A DNA stretch of 34,078 nt from CAZKWG01 sp964615375 (GTDB lineage: Bacteria; Myxococcota_A; UBA796; CAZKWG01): positions 1 through 34,078 of the forward strand of contig CAZTOW010000076.1 in assembly GCA_964615375.1 (NCBI GenBank), given 5' to 3'. Position 1 is the first letter of the stretch, and each line of letters opens with the position of its first letter. Positions 16,869 through 27,138 of the stretch are shown piece by piece. Under the pieces are notes generated by a model. The model was not told the origin of the DNA. It made no database searches and saw only the letters and a list, made by a program, of their open reading frames with translations. The translations under genes were made by a program, and so were the position numbers.

Positions 16869-16899
16869 GGTGGCCTGATTCGGATTGAATCAGGCCACC
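16869..16899. repeat. Strong 13-bp inverted repeat upstream of the Cys-rich gene
   Basis: GGTGGCCTGATTC and GAATCAGGCCACC are perfect inverted copies around a five-base loop (GGATT). It lies 60 bases before the start at 16809 and about 100 bases after the end of the upstream gene. There is no T run on either side. It could be an operator, an mRNA hairpin or a terminator of the upstream lipoprotein. Confidence 0.6.
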
Positions 16900-17003
16900 G
16901 TGGACGATGTTGACAGAAGCGCCCCCTGGAGGTCAAGCAGTTCCAGTTGACGATGGACAGATTCGCAGATCTGGCGTTTGGGTTTGTGTAAATTCGTGGG
17001 CGC

Positions 17004-17465
<462 letters not shown>

Positions 17466-17521
17466 GGGTGCCTCCAGAGGGGGGCGCATCTCTATGGCCC
17501 TCGCCCTCGGTTCGCCATGGT

Positions 17522-18421
17522 TCAGACCGCCCCCTGCGCGGACAGGATGTGCTCCACCACCACGCGGGCGGCGGGGCTCAGGCCCTGGCTCGGGTAGACC
17601 AGGGCGAAGCGTCGCGACCGGCCCGCGCGCGCGGTCAGCACCTCCACCAGCGATCCATCGGCCAGCTCGCGCTCCACCATGAAGCGGTAGATCTGGCACA
17701 GGCCCAGCCCCGCGCGGGCCAGCCCCACCACCGCCTGCGGGTCGTCGAAGCAGCGGTGGAGGCTGTCCGGCAGCAGGTCCTCGTCGGGGTTGGCGAAGCA
17801 CCAGGGCAGCAGGCGCCCGGCCCGGGGGAGCACGAAGGGCAGCAGCGTGTGGTCGTCGAGCTCGTCGAGCGTGCGCGGCGTCCCCCGTCGCGCGAGGTAG
17901 TCCGGCGAGGCGTAGACCCCCAGCGGCGCGTCCTCCAGCTTGCGGGCCACCAGGCTCTGGTCCTCAACCGGCCCCAGGCGCACGGCGAAGTCGAAGCCCT
18001 CGCGCACGAAGTCGGCGACGTGGTTGCTCAGGTGGACGTCCAGGGCGATCCGCGGGTGGGCCTCGGCGAGCCCACGCAGGCGGGGCAGCAGGCGGTAGAG
18101 CCCCCAGGTCGTGGGCACGCTCATGCGCACGCGCCCGCGGGGCTCGCCGTGCTCGGTCAGCGCGCTCTCGGCGCGGGCGAGCTGGGAGAGGGCGGGGGCG
18201 ATCTCGGCGTAGAAGCGCTCCCCCTCCGGCGTGGGGATCACGACCCGGGTGGAGCGCCGGAAGAGCGGGACGCCGAGCTGCTCCTCCAGCTTCCCCACCG
18301 CGCGGCTGACGGCGGCGGGGCGGAGCTGCAGCGCGCGGGCCGCCCGCGTGAACGAGCCCGTCTCCACCGCGCGGCAGAAGGCGAGGAGCAGGGGCAGGGA
18401 GGTGAGGGGGGTGTCGGTCAC
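17522..18421 (-). CDS. LysR family transcriptional regulator
   Basis: A 299-residue regulator. The winged helix-turn-helix is at 8-66 (LLAFCRAVETGSFTRAARAL, then AAVSRAVGKLEEQLGVPLFRR and PTPEGERFY), and residues 92-295 are the periplasmic-binding-like effector domain (RGRVRMSVPTTWGLYRLLP). It matches the AaeR/DmlR-like subgroup. The start is GTG at 18421. It is divergent from a DJ-1/PfpI gene, and the shared 109-bp region contains CTGTTC/GAACAG repeats with a T-N11-A core, so it very probably controls that gene. The effector is unknown. Confidence 0.93.
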   Translation of the reverse strand: MTDTPLTSLPLLLAFCRAVETGSFTRAARALQLRPAAVSRAVGKLEEQLGVPLFRRSTRVVIPTPEGERFYAEIAPALSQLARAESALTEHGEPRGRVRMSVPTTWGLYRLLPRLRGLAEAHPRIALDVHLSNHVADFVREGFDFAVRLGPVEDQSLVARKLEDAPLGVYASPDYLARRGTPRTLDELDDHTLLPFVLPRAGRLLPWCFANPDEDLLPDSLHRCFDDPQAVVGLARAGLGLCQIYRFMVERELADGSLVEVLTARAGRSRRFALVYPSQGLSPAARVVVEHILSAQGAV

Positions 18422-18427
18422 GCCTAT

Positions 18428-18457
18428 CTGTTCCTCTTATGAACAGGTGATCTGTTC
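18428..18457. promoter_or_regulatory. LysR-type operator
   Basis: Three hexamers alternate in orientation: CTGTTC (18428-18433), N7, GAACAG (18441-18446), N5, CTGTTC (18452-18457). The first pair contains a T-N11-A core. The site begins seven bases upstream of the LysR start and about 75 bases before the DJ-1 start, the usual place for autoregulation with activation of a divergent gene. Confidence 0.6.
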
Positions 18458-18530
18458 TAAAGAAGTCTACTCGGCCCCCACGCGCGGGGCTACCTGTAGA
18501 GCGTCACCGACACCTCCACAGGAGCTCACC

Positions 18531-19217
18531 ATGACCCAGCCCCTCCGCGTCCTCTTCGTCCTCACCAGCCACGCCGAGCTCGGCGACACCGGCAAGCCCA
18601 CCGGCGCCTACCTCCCCGAGATCGGCCACCCCTACGCCGTCTTCGCCGCGGCCGGCGCCGAGGTCGACTTCGTCTCCCCGCGTGGCGGCCAGGTGCCGCT
18701 CTACGGCGTGGACCGCGCTGACAGCCGGAACGCGGCCTTCCTCTACGACGCCGCGCTGGTGGCCCGCCTCCACGGCAGCCTCGCCCCGGACGCCATCGAT
18801 CCCTCCCGCTACGACGCCATCTTCTACGCGGGCGGCCACGGCACCATGTGGGACTTCCCCGAGAACGAGCGTCTGGCCCGCATCGCCGCCGCCATCTACG
18901 CTCGGGGCGGCGTGGTGAGCGCGGTCTGCCACGGCCCCGCCGGCCTGGTGAACGTCGTCCTGCCCGACGGCCGCCCCCTGGTGGCGGGCAAGGAGATCGC
19001 CACCTTCACCAACGACGAGGAGCGCGCCGTCGGCCTGGCCGAGGTCGTGCCCTTCATGCTGGCCGACGTGCTGGTGGCGAAGGGCGCGATCCACCGCGCG
19101 GCGCCCAACTGGCAGCCCCAGGTGGTCGTCAGCGAGCGCCTCGTGACCGGGCAGAACCCGGCCTCGGCCCATGGTGTGGCCGAGGCCGTGCTCCACGTCC
19201 TGGGGACCGCGACCTGA
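18531..19217 (+). CDS. DJ-1/PfpI family protein (Hsp31-like, class I glutamine amidotransferase fold)
   Basis: A 228-residue cytosolic protein. The nucleophile elbow is SAVCHGPAG with Cys133 and His134, and the family block YDAIFYAGGHGTMWDFPEN is intact. N-terminal KPTGAYLPEIGHPYAVFAAAGAEVDFVSPRGG is characteristic of the Hsp31-like branch, whose members are glyoxalase III or protein deglycases/chaperones acting on methylglyoxal damage. The precise activity cannot be assigned. AGGAG lies seven bases before the ATG. It is paired with the divergent LysR gene, a common arrangement for stress- or aldehyde-induced members. Confidence 0.92.
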   Translation: MTQPLRVLFVLTSHAELGDTGKPTGAYLPEIGHPYAVFAAAGAEVDFVSPRGGQVPLYGVDRADSRNAAFLYDAALVARLHGSLAPDAIDPSRYDAIFYAGGHGTMWDFPENERLARIAAAIYARGGVVSAVCHGPAGLVNVVLPDGRPLVAGKEIATFTNDEERAVGLAEVVPFMLADVLVAKGAIHRAAPNWQPQVVVSERLVTGQNPASAHGVAEAVLHVLGTAT

Positions 19218-19297
19218 GGCCCAGAAGGCGAAGCCCCCAAGCTCCTCTTCGAGCGCGGCGATGACCCCCCGACCCGCCCCGACCTCTCTCGCGCCGA

Positions 19298-19423
19298 CCT
19301 CCGCGTCCCTCCGCGCCCTCTGCGGTGAAATGCCCGAAAAACTGGTGTGCTGGCCAGAATCTTTGGCTGTATTCCACGATCTTTCGGAGTTTTTACCGCA
19401 GAGGGCGCGGAGGGACGCGGAGG
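19298..19423. mobile_element. MITE-like element with 29-bp perfect terminal inverted repeats
   Basis: Bases 19298-19326 and 19395-19423 are exact reverse complements of each other (29 of 29); the right arm begins ACCGCAGAGGGCGCGG and repeats GCGGAGG/GCGGAGG-type units. They enclose a 68-base, more AT-rich core (19327-19394) without an open frame. No second copy was noticed in the window, and no clear target duplication flanks it. GCAGAG/GCGGAG repeats with this style are common dispersed intergenic elements in environmental bacteria. It could also fold as a long bidirectional hairpin between the convergent DJ-1 and SRPBCC genes. Confidence 0.6.
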
Positions 19424-19495
19424 CCTGCGCGGGCAGGGATCCGTGGCAGGGCGGGCGGATCGAACGCGCTTACGGGGCGAGGGACGGAGGCAGGC

Positions 19496-20371
19496 TCAGC
19501 CCACCCGGGCGAGCTCGGCGCTCAGACGGTCCAGGTTCTGCTCGTTGGCCTCGGCGATCATCCCGCGGATCTTGCGCAGGGTGTCCGCGGAGTCGAAGCG
19601 GCCGAGCCAGGTGACCAGCGTGCCGCCGTCGGTCGCCTCGAAGCAGAAGTCGGAGTCGAAGTAGGGCTGGCAGTCGTGGCGCAGGAGCACGCGACCGCCC
19701 GGATCGACCACCTGGAAGCGGGAGAGGTTCGGGTAGCGGGCGCCGTCGGGGCCGACCATCGTGAAGCGCCACTCGCCGCCCGGGCTCAGATCGCAGACCT
19801 CGAACTCGTTGCTGAAGCCGGTCGGCCCCCACCAGCGCGCCAGCCGCTCGGGCGACCAGGCGTCGAAGATCTGGGCGGGCGTGACGGGGAAGAGGCGGAC
19901 GGTGAGGAACTCGTGGGGCGCCTCGCGCTCCAGGTGTCCGTCGAGCTGCTGGAGCAGCCCGCAGCTGCCCTCCTCCCGCGAGGCGAAGCCGTCCTCGCCC
20001 CGCAGGAAGACCACGGTCTCCGTGAAGCGCAGCGCCGTGCCCTTGCCGGAGGGCTCCAGCTCCACGGTGGTCAGCGAGGTGGAGCTGCGGACGCCGTCCA
20101 TGTCCATGTCGTAACTGAAGACCAGGCGGCGCCCGGGGACCAGCTCGTGGAAGTGGGCGTCGAAGTGGTGGGATCGCCCGCCAGGCTCCACGCTGGTCAC
20201 GCTCTCGCTGCCGCCTTCGCGGAAGTCCATCGCCCGGTCTCGGGTGGTCCAGCCCTTCGGCGGGACGAACCACGCCATGCGGGCCTCCAGGCTGGCGAAG
20301 GCGCGGTAGACGCGCTCCGGCCGGGCGGCGTAGGTGCGCTCGATACAGAAGGTCTGGTGCTGCAGCGGCAT
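19496..20371 (-). CDS. Tandem SRPBCC (AHSA1-like) protein
   Basis: A 291-residue fusion of two START/SRPBCC domains of the activator-of-Hsp90-ATPase-homologue type. The first (1-about 145) begins IERTYAARPERVYRAFASLEARMAWFVPPKGW; the second (about 155-291) begins VRLFPVTPAQIFDAWSPERLARWWGPTGF, with ENGTL-like closing segment TDGGTLVTWLGRF. Such proteins bind hydrophobic ligands in a deep cavity; the enzymatic role is unknown. Single-domain relatives are usual, so the duplication is notable. It starts two bases after the ArsR stop codon and takes its ribosome binding site from the ArsR poly-Glu codons, the classic ArsR-SRPBCC pair. Confidence 0.88.
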   Translation of the reverse strand: MPLQHQTFCIERTYAARPERVYRAFASLEARMAWFVPPKGWTTRDRAMDFREGGSESVTSVEPGGRSHHFDAHFHELVPGRRLVFSYDMDMDGVRSSTSLTTVELEPSGKGTALRFTETVVFLRGEDGFASREEGSCGLLQQLDGHLEREAPHEFLTVRLFPVTPAQIFDAWSPERLARWWGPTGFSNEFEVCDLSPGGEWRFTMVGPDGARYPNLSRFQVVDPGGRVLLRHDCQPYFDSDFCFEATDGGTLVTWLGRFDSADTLRKIRGMIAEANEQNLDRLSAELARVG

Positions 20372-20373
20372 CT

Positions 20374-20718
20374 TCACTCCTCTTCTTCTTCTTCTTCTTC
20401 TGCGGTGGAATCCAGGTACTGGCCCAGGCGGTCCAGGTGCGCCTCCCAGGTCTGGCGGTGCTGGCGCAGCCAGCGCTCCGCGGCGCTCAGGGCCTCCGGC
20501 TCCAGGTGGCAGAGGCGAGCGCGCCCCCGCTTCTCGGTGCGCACGACCCCCGCCTCCTCCAGGACGTGGAGGTGCTGGAGCACGCCCGGCAGCGAGATCC
20601 CCAGCGGCCCGGCGAGCTGGCTCACCGTGGCCGGCGCGCGCACGAGCTGGGCCACCATGGCGCGGCGGGTGGGGTCTCCGAGGGCGTCGAGCACGCGGGG
20701 GCCGGAATACTGAAGCAT
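20374..20718 (-). CDS. ArsR family transcriptional regulator
   Basis: A 114-residue winged-helix repressor: RVLDALGDPTRRAMVAQLV, VSQLAGPLGISLPGVLQHLHVLEEAGVV and a basic wing TEKRGRARLCHLEP, then the helix LSAAERWLRQHRQTWEAHLDRL common to ArsR proteins paired with SRPBCC genes. No metal-binding Cys pair is seen, so it is not an arsenic sensor. The C-terminus ends in eight consecutive Glu residues encoded by a GAA/GAG microsatellite. It is the first gene of the operon with the SRPBCC protein and divergent from an AraC gene. The ATG follows a TTACTTAAGTGA palindrome directly. Confidence 0.9.
   Translation of the reverse strand: MLQYSGPRVLDALGDPTRRAMVAQLVRAPATVSQLAGPLGISLPGVLQHLHVLEEAGVVRTEKRGRARLCHLEPEALSAAERWLRQHRQTWEAHLDRLGQYLDSTAEEEEEEEE
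20377..20400. repeat. GAA/GAG microsatellite (poly-Glu tail)
   Basis: Eight triplets (two CTC then six TTC on the plus strand) encode Glu8 at the C-terminus of the ArsR protein. On the minus strand the GAGGAG end lies a few bases before the SRPBCC start and acts as its Shine-Dalgarno. Slippage would stay in frame. Confidence 0.8.
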
Positions 20719-20730
20719 TCACTTAAGTAA
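20719..20730. promoter_or_regulatory. Probable ArsR operator
   Basis: TCACTTAAGTAA is a 12-bp near-palindrome (core ACTTAAGT is perfect) directly before the ArsR ATG, in the short divergent region shared with the AraC gene. Position suggests autorepression. Confidence 0.45.
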
Positions 20731-20762
20731 CATGGTCTCGGCGAGGTGGATAGAAGAACGTG

Positions 20763-21242
20763 ATGAATCTCCAGGACCCCGAGCTGCTGCGCCGCCTCCT
20801 GCGCGCGAAGGACCGCATGGACGCCGACGCGCAGGAGGACTGGCCCATCCGCCGGCTGGCCCGGGTCAGCGGGGTGTCGGAGGCCCACTTCGCGCGCTGC
20901 TTCAAGGAGGCCTTCGGGGTCCCGCCGCACCGCTACCTGCTGACCCGCCGGATCCAGCGGGCCAAGGCGATGCTTCGGGACACGGACCTGCCGGTCACCG
21001 AGATCGCCCTGCGCTGCGGCTGGAGGAGCCTGGGCACGTTTGGCCGCACCTTCCGGGACGTCACGGGCGAGGCCCCCGGCGACCTGCGGGCGCGCGAGCG
21101 GGCCGATCTGGGCGATCTGGAGCGCATCCCCGCCTGCTTCCTGAACGCCGCCCACCGGCCCGACCTCACGATCGCAGTTTCGGAGAAGCGACGGCGGGAG
21201 GCGGAGGGTACGTCGGAGCCCACCCCAGAGGAGCTCCCATGA
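20763..21242 (+). CDS. AraC family transcriptional regulator (short)
   Basis: A 159-residue protein consisting almost entirely of the double AraC helix-turn-helix: PIRRLARVSGVSEAHFARCFKEAFGVPPHRYLLTRRIQRAKAML, then LPVTEIALRCGWRSLGTFGRTFRDVTGEAPG. There is no sugar-binding N-terminal domain, so it resembles the small SoxS/MarA-type regulators. The C-terminal 40 residues are unassigned. ATG 20763 follows TAGAAG (20751-20756) by six bases; a GTG one codon upstream is possible. It overlaps the VOC gene by four bases (ATGA), which makes a regulator-VOC-UvrA-like cassette. Confidence 0.92.
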   Translation: MNLQDPELLRRLLRAKDRMDADAQEDWPIRRLARVSGVSEAHFARCFKEAFGVPPHRYLLTRRIQRAKAMLRDTDLPVTEIALRCGWRSLGTFGRTFRDVTGEAPGDLRARERADLGDLERIPACFLNAAHRPDLTIAVSEKRRREAEGTSEPTPEELP

Positions 21243-21652
21243 GTCAAGGTGTCGCGGTCGTCGGTCTCTACGTTCACGATCAGGATGAGGCGCTGGCCTT
21301 CTACAAGGAGAAGCTGGGCTTCGTCGTCGTCGCGGACATGCGCAACGGCGCCTACCGCTGGTTGACGGTGCGCCACCCCGAGCAGGCGGGCTTTCAGCTC
21401 GGGCTCTTCGTCCCGGAGTCGCCGGTCCTGGACGCGGCCAGCGCGGCGGCGATGCGCGCGCTGGTGGCCAAGGGCGCCATGCCGCCGCTGGTGCTGGAGG
21501 TCGCCGATGTGGCCGCCACCGCCGCCCTGTGGCGCGGGCGCGGCGTGGAATTCACCCAGGAGCCGGTCGCCCGCTTCGGCAGCGTGGACGCCAGCTTCCG
21601 CGATCCTTCCGGCAACGGCTGGAAGCTCGTACAGACGCGCGCAGGAGCGTGA
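21239..21652 (+). CDS. VOC (glyoxalase/bleomycin resistance) family protein
   Basis: A 137-residue vicinal-oxygen-chelate protein with two beta-alpha-beta-beta-beta modules: VAVVGLYVHDQDEALAFYKEKLGFVVV and, in the second half, PLVLEVADVAATAALWRGRGVEFTQEP, ending with ASFRDPSGNGWKLVQ. Members include glyoxalase I, dioxygenases and drug-binding resistance proteins. Metal ligands cannot be assigned with certainty. It overlaps both the AraC stop and nearly touches the UvrA-like start (three bases apart), so the three genes are one operon. Confidence 0.92.
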   Translation: MSQGVAVVGLYVHDQDEALAFYKEKLGFVVVADMRNGAYRWLTVRHPEQAGFQLGLFVPESPVLDAASAAAMRALVAKGAMPPLVLEVADVAATAALWRGRGVEFTQEPVARFGSVDASFRDPSGNGWKLVQTRAGA

Positions 21653-21654
21653 AC

Positions 21655-24021
<2,367 letters not shown>

Positions 24022-24040
24022 GGGTCGGCCTCCTCGACCC
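24022..24040 (+). terminator. Possible hairpin after the UvrA-like gene
   Basis: GGGTCG and CGACCC enclose a seven-base loop right after the stop codon, without a T run; weak as a terminator. Confidence 0.3.
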
Positions 24041-24058
24041 GGTCGCGCCGGGGTACAC

Positions 24059-25612
24059 ATGCGCATACACATGCATATGATCGCGCTCCTCCTCGTCGGC
24101 TGCGCCGCGGACAAGGTCCCGGGTGCGCCGGACGACAGCGCTGGAGAGAGCGGCGGGGAAACTGGGGAGGAGAGCGGCGGGGACAGCTCCGAACCGATCT
24201 CGCCTGGGCCCGTAGTGCTGGCGGGCGGGGGGAGCGAGGGCTTCCAGGGAGACGAGGCGGCCTGGAGCGCGCGCCTCTACCCGCACCTCTGGGACGCGGG
24301 CGACGTCACGGGCGACGGGCTGGTGACGGTGGCCGTGCTGGCCGACGGGGAGGAGTCCGACTGGCTGCCGGACTACCTGGTGAGCCTGGGCGCGGACGCG
24401 GCGTTCAATGTGGGGGTGGACTCGCGGGAGGCCGCGGAGGACCCGGCCCTGGTGGACACCTTCGCCGAGGTGGACGCCGTCTTCCTGAAGGGCGGCGACC
24501 AGGGCGTCTACTACGACCTGTGGAACGACACGGTGCTGGAGGCCCAGATCCGGGATGTCCACCAGACCCGGGGCGGCGGGGTGGGCGGCACCAGCGCCGG
24601 CGCGATGTCCATGGCCGAGCACGCGCTGGCTGGGGGCTCGGACCTGGTCACGGCGGACGTGCTGGAGGACGCGCTGAGCTCCTACCTGGACGACACCGAC
24701 GGGGGCAGCGGGATCCACGGCGACTTCCTGGGCTTCCTCCCTGGGTTCGTGGTGGACACGCACTTCACGCAGCGGGCGCGGCTGGGGCGGCTGGCGGGCG
24801 TCATGGCGCGGGCGATGGAGGACGAGGGCCTGGACACGCTGATGGGCGTGGGCTGCGAGGAGCAGACGGGCGTGTGGATCGCGGACGGCGTGGCGACCGT
24901 GGTGGGCGTGGGCGCGGTCAGCCTCCTGCGGGCGGACGGCTCCAGCCTGCCCCAGCGCGCGGAGGGGACGCCCTTGACCTGGGCGGAGCTGCCCTTCGAC
25001 CGGCTCACCGACGGCTGGCGCTTCGACGTGACGACCGGGGAGGTCGACACCGGCGCGCCGCCCGAGGGCGCCGAGGCCGTGGCCTGGGACGGCCTCGGGG
25101 AGAGCAGCGCGGAGGCCTGGAGCGTGGACGGGGACCTGCCCCGGCACGAGGAGCGCTTCGCCTGGGTGGAGGCCCGCGACCCCAACCCCTGGTCGGAGTC
25201 CGAGGGCTCGGACGCGCCGCTTCTGGCCGACGCCATCGGCATGATGGACGCCTTCGACAGCGATCGGCGCGGCCCGGCGGAGGAGGCCCTCTTCCGCGGG
25301 CTCTACGAGCACATCGGCGCGTCCGGCTTCCTGGTCGGCTACGGCGGGAGCGCCGAGCGGGACGAGGACCAGCCCGACGTGGTGCGGCTGGTGGCCAACG
25401 CCGCCCTCGAGGATCCGCCGATGGCCAGCATGATCATCGACACCTCGGGGGTGAGCTGGCGCTCGCTCTCGCCTGAGCCCTCGGTCTCCGACCTCGGCGA
25501 CGGCTCGCTGCACGCCGCCGGCCTGGTGGGCGCGCGCCTCCACATCCTGTACACGCCCGCGTCCGGGCTGGCCTGGGACACGGTGGCGCGGCAGGTGGTG
25601 AGCGTGGAGTGA
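24059..25612 (+). CDS. Cyanophycinase-like peptidase (S51) lipoprotein
   Basis: A 517-residue predicted lipoprotein with lipobox Cys15 after MRIHMHMIALLLVGC, and a Ser/Gly/Glu-rich linker to about residue 45. The S51 fold begins at VVLAGGGSEGF; VDAVFLKGGDQGVYYDLW contains the GGDQ motif, and the nucleophile is Ser179 in GGTSAGAMSM. DTHFTQRARLGRL carries the conserved region with the His after the nucleophile. These enzymes cut beta-Asp-Arg polymers (cyanophycin) or isoaspartyl-like peptides; extracellular forms release amino acids. The substrate here is unproven. The C-terminal 200 residues are an extra domain not typical of cytosolic cyanophycinases. ATG 24059, 24071 and 24077 are all possible starts. 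Confidence 0.85.
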   Translation: MRIHMHMIALLLVGCAADKVPGAPDDSAGESGGETGEESGGDSSEPISPGPVVLAGGGSEGFQGDEAAWSARLYPHLWDAGDVTGDGLVTVAVLADGEESDWLPDYLVSLGADAAFNVGVDSREAAEDPALVDTFAEVDAVFLKGGDQGVYYDLWNDTVLEAQIRDVHQTRGGGVGGTSAGAMSMAEHALAGGSDLVTADVLEDALSSYLDDTDGGSGIHGDFLGFLPGFVVDTHFTQRARLGRLAGVMARAMEDEGLDTLMGVGCEEQTGVWIADGVATVVGVGAVSLLRADGSSLPQRAEGTPLTWAELPFDRLTDGWRFDVTTGEVDTGAPPEGAEAVAWDGLGESSAEAWSVDGDLPRHEERFAWVEARDPNPWSESEGSDAPLLADAIGMMDAFDSDRRGPAEEALFRGLYEHIGASGFLVGYGGSAERDEDQPDVVRLVANAALEDPPMASMIIDTSGVSWRSLSPEPSVSDLGDGSLHAAGLVGARLHILYTPASGLAWDTVARQVVSVE

Positions 25613-25624
25613 GGGCGCGCGCCC
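25613..25624. terminator. Short GC palindrome between convergent genes
   Basis: GGGCGCGCGCCC is a perfect 12-bp palindrome just after the cyanophycinase stop and before the end of the converging small gene. No T run; possible weak terminator. Confidence 0.2.
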
Positions 25625-25630
25625 GGGGGC

Positions 25631-25999
25631 TCAGCTCGCGAGCCGCATGACCACGAGGAAGAACTCGTGCTCGGCGTTGATGTAGAGCTCGTGGCAGATG
25701 ATGCCGGGGGTCTTCGCCGCGACCGCGCCCATGCGGGCCTCGATGGCCGACAGGTCCCCCAGATCGTCCGCGCGGCCCAGGTCGTGCAGCTCGAAGGCCA
25801 GGGGGTAGCCGGGCTCGTCCGTGCGGTAGCCCAGGGTGAGCACGAAGCGGCGGGCGCCCTCGAGGTACTCGACGCCGATGCTCTTGGCGGCGACCCCGCC
25901 GGCCTCGGCGAAGCGGGCCACCTGGTCGGTGAGCTCACGGATGGAGCCGCCCGAGAACATCTTGAAGTGATCGTGGACCTGGTCCTGGATTCCGCTCAT
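25631..25999 (-). CDS. Conserved-looking hypothetical protein, 122 aa
   Basis: A small protein of 122 residues with no signal peptide. ATG 25999 has GAGGAGG eight bases upstream; the longer frame to 26362 crosses an intergenic hairpin and is not credible. The composition is balanced (SIRELTDQVARFAEAGG, FVLTLGYRTDEPGYPLAFELHDLG, IICHELYINAEHEFFLVVM), with a predicted alpha/beta pattern. I recognise no family. A perfect 9-bp hairpin abuts its Shine-Dalgarno in the leader. It converges on the cyanophycinase gene. Confidence 0.75.
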   Translation of the reverse strand: MSGIQDQVHDHFKMFSGGSIRELTDQVARFAEAGGVAAKSIGVEYLEGARRFVLTLGYRTDEPGYPLAFELHDLGRADDLGDLSAIEARMGAVAAKTPGIICHELYINAEHEFFLVVMRLAS

Positions 26000-26010
26000 C
26001 TGTCCTCCTC

Positions 26011-26031
26011 GCCCTGGACGGCGTCCAGGGC
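26011..26031. promoter_or_regulatory. Leader hairpin abutting the Shine-Dalgarno
   Basis: GCCCTGGAC, three bases and GTCCAGGGC form a perfect 9-bp stem with its 3' side directly next to the GAGGAGG that serves the 122-aa gene (minus strand). Its position could affect ribosome access or mRNA stability. Confidence 0.45.
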
Positions 26032-26062
26032 TGACGGGAGAGCGTATCCTCTCCGGCTGCCC

Positions 26063-26080
26063 CGCACAGCGGGCTGTGCG
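26063..26080. repeat. Second hairpin in the divergent region
   Basis: CGCACAGC and GCTGTGCG are 8-bp inverted arms with two central bases, 30 bases from the previous hairpin and about 75 bases before the MBL-fold gene. Operator or structural role is possible; no T run. Confidence 0.35.
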
Positions 26081-26153
26081 CGCGAAGAGCTCGTGCCCGC
26101 GCGGCTCCTCGCGCCACGAGATAGGCTGGCCCGATGACGCGGGAACGCTGGCG

Positions 26154-27119
26154 ATGATCCTCCTCCTGCCGCTGCTGGCCGCCTGCGCCGAGCCCGAGGC
26201 TCCGACCTGGGCCGAGGGGGAGCTGCTCCTGGTGCAGATGGATCTGCGCGGCTGGGTGGGGGAGAGCATGCTGGTGGTGGGGCCGGACGGGACCACCGCG
26301 CTGCTGGACGCCGGCAACGACCAGCACGGGGAGGAGATCGCGGCGTCGATCGCGGCGATCACGGGCGCCTCCCGGGTGGACGCGCTGGTGCTGACCCACT
26401 TTCACGCCGATCACATCGGCGGCGTCCCCGCGCTGGTGGAGGCGGGGATCGAGGTCGGGGTGGTGGTGGATCGCGGCGACGTGGACCTGGGCGGGGAGTC
26501 CGAGCCGGAGCTCACCCAGCTCCGCGCGCTGGAGCTGCCGCACGAGCCGCTGTGCGACGAGGAGGGCTGCGCGCTGCCCTGGACCCTGGATCTGGGAGAG
26601 GGCGCCACGCTGGAGATCCTGGCGGCCAACGCCACGACGGGCGGGCAGCGCTTCCCCGAGGTCCTGGAGGGCGACCACCAGGGTGAGAACGCGCGCAGCC
26701 TCGTGGGCCAGGTGCGCTGGGGAGACTTCCGCTACCTGTTCTCCGGCGACCTGAGCGGCGGGGGCAAGGGCACGCCCGACGTGGAGAGCTTCCTGGCGCC
26801 CCTGCTCGTAGAAGCGGGGGTGGAGCCGGTGGATCTGCTGCACCTCGGGCACCACGGGATCCGCAGCAGCTCCAACGAGGTGTGGCTGGACGCCTTCCTG
26901 AGCGGCGAGGACGCCGACGCGATCACCGGGGCCAACGGCGCCTACCTGGACGCGCCCTCGGACGAGGTGCTGGACCGCCTGCGCGGACGGCTGGGCTCGG
27001 GCGCGGTGTGGGTTCCGCGAGCCGGGGCCCTGGCCTTCCGGGATCCACTGCTGGTGGAGGCGCGGGGGCCGGTGACGGTGCGGGTGGAGGACGGGGTGTG
27101 GGCGGTGGAGGCCGAGTAG
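26154..27119 (+). CDS. Metallo-beta-lactamase-fold lipoprotein (ComEC C-terminal-like)
   Basis: A 321-residue predicted lipoprotein with a very short signal, MILLLPLLAAC (lipobox Cys11, no basic residue). The MBL metal motif is THFHADHIGG (His82, His84, Asp86, His87). ENARSLVGQVRWGDFRYLFSGDLSGGG (Asp199) and LLHLGHHGIRSSSNEVWLD follow the order seen in the ComEC/Rec2 C-terminal hydrolase domain and free-standing relatives, which are nucleases in DNA uptake or of unknown substrate. Being outside the membrane, it could act on extracellular DNA (inference). An out-of-frame seven-codon ORF (26134-26157, MTRERWR) overlaps its ATG; its importance is doubtful. Confidence 0.85.
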   Translation: MILLLPLLAACAEPEAPTWAEGELLLVQMDLRGWVGESMLVVGPDGTTALLDAGNDQHGEEIAASIAAITGASRVDALVLTHFHADHIGGVPALVEAGIEVGVVVDRGDVDLGGESEPELTQLRALELPHEPLCDEEGCALPWTLDLGEGATLEILAANATTGGQRFPEVLEGDHQGENARSLVGQVRWGDFRYLFSGDLSGGGKGTPDVESFLAPLLVEAGVEPVDLLHLGHHGIRSSSNEVWLDAFLSGEDADAITGANGAYLDAPSDEVLDRLRGRLGSGAVWVPRAGALAFRDPLLVEARGPVTVRVEDGVWAVEAE

Positions 27120-27138
27120 AGATTGTCGCGAGAGCGGA

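Noticed and set aside
26134..26157. Seven-codon ORF overlapping the MBL gene start as a leader peptide
   Set aside because: The overlap (ATGA) and the TAGGCT box upstream are suggestive but the peptide has no regulatory codon bias, so it may be chance.
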